From Flavobacteriales bacterium (GTDB lineage: Bacteria; Bacteroidota; Bacteroidia; Flavobacteriales_D; Crocinitomicaceae), in NCBI GenBank assembly GCA_013373595.1, contig JABXHO010000044.1, positions 1 to 64,000 on the forward strand: a DNA stretch of 64,000 nt, in the 5' to 3' direction. The position numbers and the translations under genes are program-made. Shown in pieces: positions 60,438 to 64,000 of the stretch (its first letter is position 1; the number at the start of each line of letters is the position of its first letter). Under the pieces are notes generated by a model. The model searched no databases and was not told the origin of the DNA. It saw only the letters and a program-made list of their open reading frames with translations.

Positions 60438-61127
60438 GTGGAATTCTACCTGAGTATTTCTAGTGATATTATTCCGAATGAGTTAATTCCTCGTTCGCAT
60501 TCAACAGGCTGGCTGATGGGATACGCCTTGTTTGCGTCTTTTATTGCCTTATCGGTTGCTCGTTTTGCAAGGGAAGAAGTTTTTCAGGGGCTTATCTTGG
60601 CGAATATGAAATTCAAAGGAGTTGTTTCTTTCGTGAAAGAAACCATGCCACTTGGAAAACCGAGTTCGCTAATGCTGATGTTAAACTATGTGTTGGCATC
60701 AGGAGTGATTTGCTACTTCTTTTATATCCAGCATTTTGATGAGGGAGATCTTGGTACAGGAGTGGCTGTTTTCTTGTTGCCACTAGCGTTATTGTTCTGG
60801 AATATTTTGTGTTTTGTCCTTACGGGATGGATTTCGGGAGCCGCGCACATTTTAACGGGACCCATCGCTTTAAAAGTGATTGGAGCACAGTTTCTAGGGT
60901 TATTTTATTTCGTTTTGGCCATCATGTGGTTGTTCAGTGCTGGAGAGGCAAGTCTTTTTGGTCAACTGGCGCTGCTTTTGTTTTTTGTTGAATCCTTCTT
61001 TCGAATTGTGAAGAGCGCGAACCTTGTTTTAAAGCAAGGTGTTTCTTGGTATTATTTAATTTTGTATTTTTGCACCCTTGAAATTCTACCCTTGTTAATG
61101 ATTTACATAGTGTTAACAACGGTTTAA
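60438..61127 (+). CDS. DUF4271 membrane protein
   Basis: This 229-residue integral membrane protein starts at a GTG at 60438 (MEFYLSISSDIIPNELIPRSH when read as Met). It has about six hydrophobic segments (about 25-40, 80-97, 108-127, 145-165, 170-190 and 205-227). A gene of this DUF4271 type directly before uroporphyrinogen-III synthase is a conserved Bacteroidota pairing. It has no known function. It is probably co-transcribed with the hemD gene 30 bases downstream. Confidence 0.8.
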   Translation: MEFYLSISSDIIPNELIPRSHSTGWLMGYALFASFIALSVARFAREEVFQGLILANMKFKGVVSFVKETMPLGKPSSLMLMLNYVLASGVICYFFYIQHFDEGDLGTGVAVFLLPLALLFWNILCFVLTGWISGAAHILTGPIALKVIGAQFLGLFYFVLAIMWLFSAGEASLFGQLALLLFFVESFFRIVKSANLVLKQGVSWYYLILYFCTLEILPLLMIYIVLTTV

Positions 61128-61157
61128 GGTAGGAAGTTTGATTAAAACGAAGGATTC

Positions 61158-61907
61158 GTGGCAGTAAAAACAATATTAGTATCTCAACCCAAGCCTGAAG
61201 GAACAAAGTCTCCATACTTTGATTTGGCAGAGAAGTATAAGTTGAAAATTGATTTTCGCTCTTTCATTCATGTTGAAGGAATTAGTGCACAAGAGTTTCG
61301 TACGCAGAAGGTTGAATTGGACAAACATACGGGAGTTATTTTAACCTCAAAAAATGCGGTTGATCACTATTTTCGAATTGCTGAAGAATTGAGGTTTGAA
61401 GTGCCGGATTCAATGAAGTACTTCTGTATTTCTGAAGCAGTAGCTTATTACCTTCAGAAATATGTAACGTACAGAAAAAGAAAGATTTTCTTTGGAAAGC
61501 AGCGTATTGATGATCTCGTAGATATTTTGAAAAAGCACAAGAAAGAAAAGTTCTTGTTGCCATGTACAGATCGTCTTCGCGACAAAATTCCAGATACACT
61601 TGCTGAAAATAACCTGAACTTCACGAAAGCTGTTTTGTACAGAACTGTGGCGTCAGACCTTTCTGACTTGGAAAATGTGTACTACGACATGCTCGTGTTC
61701 TACAGTCCAGGAGGTGTAGAGTCGTTGGTAAAGAATTTCCCTGACTTTAAGCAGAACGATACAATTATTGCTGCATTTGGTCCAACAACAGCGAAAGCAA
61801 TTGTGGACAACAACATGCGCCTTGACCTTCACGCACCACAACCAAATGCACCGTCTATGACTGGAGCAATTGAAAACTTTGTGAAGAGCTCGAAGAAATC
61901 GAAATAA
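61158..61907 (+). CDS. hemD: Uroporphyrinogen-III synthase
   Basis: It cyclises hydroxymethylbilane to uroporphyrinogen III with inversion of ring D, a step toward haem. This 249-residue protein has the two-lobe pattern of the family: strand ILVSQPKP near the start, GVILTSKNAVDHYFRIAEEL (about 55-75), a central KFLLPCTDRLRD segment (about 130-145), then VLYRTV, DMLVFYSPGGVESLV and IIAAFGPTTAKAI. The family is poorly conserved, but these segments are standard. The start is GTG at 61158. It follows DUF4271 by 30 bases. It converges on the sirtuin gene with a 15-base gap. Confidence 0.88.
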   Translation: MAVKTILVSQPKPEGTKSPYFDLAEKYKLKIDFRSFIHVEGISAQEFRTQKVELDKHTGVILTSKNAVDHYFRIAEELRFEVPDSMKYFCISEAVAYYLQKYVTYRKRKIFFGKQRIDDLVDILKKHKKEKFLLPCTDRLRDKIPDTLAENNLNFTKAVLYRTVASDLSDLENVYYDMLVFYSPGGVESLVKNFPDFKQNDTIIAAFGPTTAKAIVDNNMRLDLHAPQPNAPSMTGAIENFVKSSKKSK

Positions 61908-61922
61908 TTCGGCTCACTTCAG

Positions 61923-62627
61923 TTATTTTCTCATCGATTTGATGACATTGGCAATTCCTTGGCTAGCCGTGGAATTAAGCTTGATGAAATCACTCGGGAC
62001 ATGCAATTCGTCTGCCTTCGGATCGATAATGTATTTGGTATGAGCATTGGATGCATATTGAATCAGTCCAGCGGCTGGATAAACCTGTAGCGAAGTTCCT
62101 ATCACAATAAGGATATCTGCATCGTGAAGTTTCAGAGCGGCTTTTTCATAACACGGCACATCTTCACCGAACCATACCACATGCGGTCGCAAGCGATAAC
62201 CTTCTGGACAGCGTGAGTTGTTATCCAGTTTCCATCCGTCAATTGGATAGTAAGCCTTCTCTTGGTTGGGTCCCGAACTTTTTGATTGTCGAATATTACC
62301 GTGAAGGTGCAGTACGTTTTTACTTCCAGCCCGCTCATGCAAATCATCAATGTTCTGGGTGATCACCAAAACATCCCCAAACTCTTCGAGTTGAACAACG
62401 CCTTCATGGGCTTGATTCGGAGTAGCTTCAATAATCGTCTTTCTCCGTTGATTGTAGAATTCTGTGACTAAATCCGGATCTCTTTGCCATGCCTGTGGTG
62501 TAGCCACTTCTTCAATCGCATAATTTTCCCATAAACCATTTGAGTCGCGAAAGGTTTCAATACCACTTTCGGCACTCATTCCGGCACCTGAGAAAACAAC
62601 AATGTTTAACGTACTATTCATCTCCAA
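61923..62627 (-). CDS. cobB: NAD-dependent protein deacylase (sirtuin) lacking zinc cysteines
   Basis: This 234-residue protein removes acyl groups from lysines using NAD. It shows GAGMSAESGIETFRDSNGLW (residues 15-33), the TQNIDDLHERAG motif (90-101), catalytic His109 in HLHG, and VIGTSLQVYPAA near 176-188. Tyr58 and Arg61 in FYNQRR match the YxxR pair that favours succinyl/malonyl groups. In the zinc region there is no CxxC...CxxC; only Cys140 (NSRCPEGY) remains of the four ligands, so the structural zinc may be absent. That is a known variation in parts of this family. The start could also be two codons downstream (62621). The symbol is by analogy. Confidence 0.88.
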   Translation of the reverse strand: MEMNSTLNIVVFSGAGMSAESGIETFRDSNGLWENYAIEEVATPQAWQRDPDLVTEFYNQRRKTIIEATPNQAHEGVVQLEEFGDVLVITQNIDDLHERAGSKNVLHLHGNIRQSKSSGPNQEKAYYPIDGWKLDNNSRCPEGYRLRPHVVWFGEDVPCYEKAALKLHDADILIVIGTSLQVYPAAGLIQYASNAHTKYIIDPKADELHVPSDFIKLNSTASQGIANVIKSMRK

Positions 62628-62686
62628 TTAACTTTAGCATTACAAGAGTATAAGTAATAAACTATCTAGCAAAGAGGGTGTTTCCC

Positions 62687-62717
62687 TTGCTTTCGCTGAT
62701 TCAATAGTCTATATTTG
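62687..62717 (+). promoter_or_regulatory. Promoter of the Omp28-like surface gene
   Basis: TTG (62687-62689), 20-base spacer, then TATATTTG (62710-62717): a full match to the Bacteroidota consensus. It lies 44 bases before the ATG at 62762. Confidence 0.7.
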
Positions 62718-62761
62718 AGTGTGATTTATAGAACTATATAAAAACAATTTAAACAAAAACT

Positions 62762-64000
62762 ATGAAAAATTTATTACTCTGTGGAAGTCTTCTTTTGGCA
62801 GGTAGCGCTTTCTCGCAAGTGCTGACAGAAGATTTCGAAGGTTTATCTGGTGGAGCTCTTCCAGCTGGATGGACTACCGCTTCAACGACACCAGGTAGTG
62901 GTGATTTTGTGACGGGTAACGCTGCTGCCGCTAACGCAGGTGGATACTGGCCTGTTGCACCTGGCTCCAACTTTGCTATGGCAAATGATGACGTTTGTAA
63001 CTGTGACATGTCGAATGTGACGCTTGTAACTCCCTCTATGGACTTTACTGGTCTTTCAGGTGTTGTTGTTACGTATGATTTCGTTGATGATATGTCTTAT
63101 GGACCATCGTTACCACACGAAGTAGAGGTGTCTACGGATGGGGGGGCAACATGGACAAACATTTACACGCACAATACAAACAATCAGGGAAATCTTGATT
63201 GGGCAAATCAATTAGTTCCTTTGGGGGCTGCAACGGATGGAGCTTCTAATGTTCAGGTTCGTTGGGTATACAACGATAATGGCACATGGGCTACTGGTCT
63301 AGCAATCGACAATGTTGTGGTTAAAGAGCCATTCCAAAATGATGCTGAATTAACTGCTGTTTCATTAGATCGTTTCGCTTTGGTCAATGCAAACTCTGTT
63401 CTTTCTGCTGAGGTATCGAACGTAGGAGGAAACGCAATCACTTCTTTGGAAATTGATTGGAATGATGGTACAAGCCATGTTCAAACAGTATCTGTAAACA
63501 TCGCTCCTGGTGCTTCAGCTTCTGTTCCTCATCCAGATAACGTTACATATGCTACAGCAATTGAGCAAAACATTAACGTAACAATTTCTGCTGTTAACGG
63601 TGGTGTTGATGGAGATCCTTCTAACAACGCTGGTTCTGCAATGTACAATACATTGAGTCAACAAACGGATAAAGCAGTAGTTATTGAAGAGGGTACAGGA
63701 ACATGGTGTGGATGGTGTCCACGTGGTGCTGTTGCAATGGATTACATGGTTTCAACTTATCCAGTTGATTTCATTGGTATTGCTGTTCATAATGGTGACC
63801 CAATGACAGTAACTGAGTACGATAACGGTGCAGGAATCTCTGGTTTCCCAGGGTGTAACGTAGACCGTGCTTTGCTTGGTGAATCTGTATCTCAATCATT
63901 GTTCGAGGCTTTCTACAACGATCGTGTTGATATGGGAGTTCCTGCAAATGTTGATGGAACTGTTTCTGGATCAGGATCAAACGTAACAATTGATGCATCT
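62762..64000 (+). CDS. Omp28-like thioredoxin-fold surface protein, 3' end outside window
   Basis: The frame starts at the ATG at 62762 and stays open for 413 codons to the window edge. The signal peptide is MKNLLLCGSLLLAGSAFSQ. An N-terminal sandwich (about 20-195) begins LTEDFEGLSGGALPAGWTT and includes DNVVVKEP, typical of MAM/cleaved-adhesin modules. A CARDB-like sandwich (about 195-300) follows. Then an Omp28-type thioredoxin-fold domain starts at VIEEGTGTWCGWCPRGAV, with the CGWC redox pair at Cys316 and Cys319, and continues through FIGIAVHNGDPM. It is probably a surface disulfide-handling or binding protein, and a T9SS tail is likely beyond the window. The gene is divergent from the sirtuin gene. 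Confidence 0.85.
   Translation, partial: MKNLLLCGSLLLAGSAFSQVLTEDFEGLSGGALPAGWTTASTTPGSGDFVTGNAAAANAGGYWPVAPGSNFAMANDDVCNCDMSNVTLVTPSMDFTGLSGVVVTYDFVDDMSYGPSLPHEVEVSTDGGATWTNIYTHNTNNQGNLDWANQLVPLGAATDGASNVQVRWVYNDNGTWATGLAIDNVVVKEPFQNDAELTAVSLDRFALVNANSVLSAEVSNVGGNAITSLEIDWNDGTSHVQTVSVNIAPGASASVPHPDNVTYATAIEQNINVTISAVNGGVDGDPSNNAGSAMYNTLSQQTDKAVVIEEGTGTWCGWCPRGAVAMDYMVSTYPVDFIGIAVHNGDPMTVTEYDNGAGISGFPGCNVDRALLGESVSQSLFEAFYNDRVDMGVPANVDGTVSGSGSNVTIDAS

Noticed and set aside
1-64000. tRNA, rRNA, insertion sequences, integrases, phage genes
   Set aside because: I found no cloverleaf with the conserved T-loop text, no rRNA core sequences and no transposase or integrase motifs.

Overview
The window looks like ordinary chromosome from a moderately AT-rich Bacteroidota, most likely a marine or freshwater member of the order Flavobacteriales (a Crocinitomicaceae/Fluviicola-like relative is my inference). 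The reasons are: many secreted proteins ending in a type IX secretion system (T9SS) type A sorting domain with the YPNP(S/T)xG hallmark; TonB-dependent receptors with N-terminal carboxypeptidase-regulatory domains; promoters of the Bacteroidota type (TTG, about 20 bases, then TAnnTTTG); few Shine-Dalgarno sites; and family-typical genes such as DUF4249, DUF4271 and the FKYQAVVR-type surface protein. I see no rRNA, tRNA, CRISPR array, transposase, integrase or prophage gene.

Layout. 1-3,000: the end of a TonB-dependent receptor, a YegS-like lipid kinase, recA with two palindromes upstream, and a Bcp-type peroxiredoxin. 3,100-6,200: a 1,028-residue T9SS surface protein (GEVED, beta-helix, PKD). 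6,300-11,700: aspartate kinase, the iron(II) uptake operon feoA-feoB-small Cys protein, and a FucP-like sugar transporter with an apparent extra membrane pair. 11,760-15,000: a T9SS protein and a ketoglutarate-semialdehyde-type aldehyde dehydrogenase. 15,200-21,150: two tandemly duplicated Cys-rich lipoproteins followed by a 1,474-residue T9SS protein that I do not recognise. 21,285-26,870: methyltransferase, three copies of an intergenic repeat, an NAD(P)/FAD-binding protein, a TonB-dependent receptor and a membrane-anchored LytTR regulator. 26,950-33,300: gpsA, a small membrane protein, dxs, an SGNH-hydrolase lipoprotein and a von Willebrand A/T9SS protein. 33,350-40,530: palindromic repeats, an overlapping TonB receptor/DUF4249 lipoprotein pair, and ileS with a long GC-rich terminator. 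40,560-51,880: an unknown membrane protein, a T9SS protein, a two-gene surface-protein operon, and a giant alpha-2-macroglobulin-like lipoprotein with a small secreted partner. 51,950-57,000: recJ, a Cys/Met-metabolism PLP enzyme, a divergent Lrp/AsnC regulator, and a c-haem lipoprotein. 57,230-59,065: a lone TerB-like/SAP-like/PD-(D/E)XK nuclease protein with different arginine codon use. 59,120-64,000: a glutaryl-CoA-type acyl-CoA dehydrogenase, DUF4271, uroporphyrinogen-III synthase, a sirtuin, and the first part of an Omp28-like thioredoxin-fold surface protein that runs off the window.

How it works together. Most genes are housekeeping (repair, isoprenoids, haem, lipid, aspartate-family amino acids, translation) or cell-surface export. 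At least six intact T9SS cargo proteins are present, but none of the secretion machinery. The best candidates for undescribed biology are the nuclease at 57,230-59,065, the duplicated lipoproteins with the giant T9SS protein at 15,215-21,143, and the dispersed palindromic repeats at 22,006-22,430, 33,358-33,404 and 40,457-40,526. No multi-gene defence island is visible.
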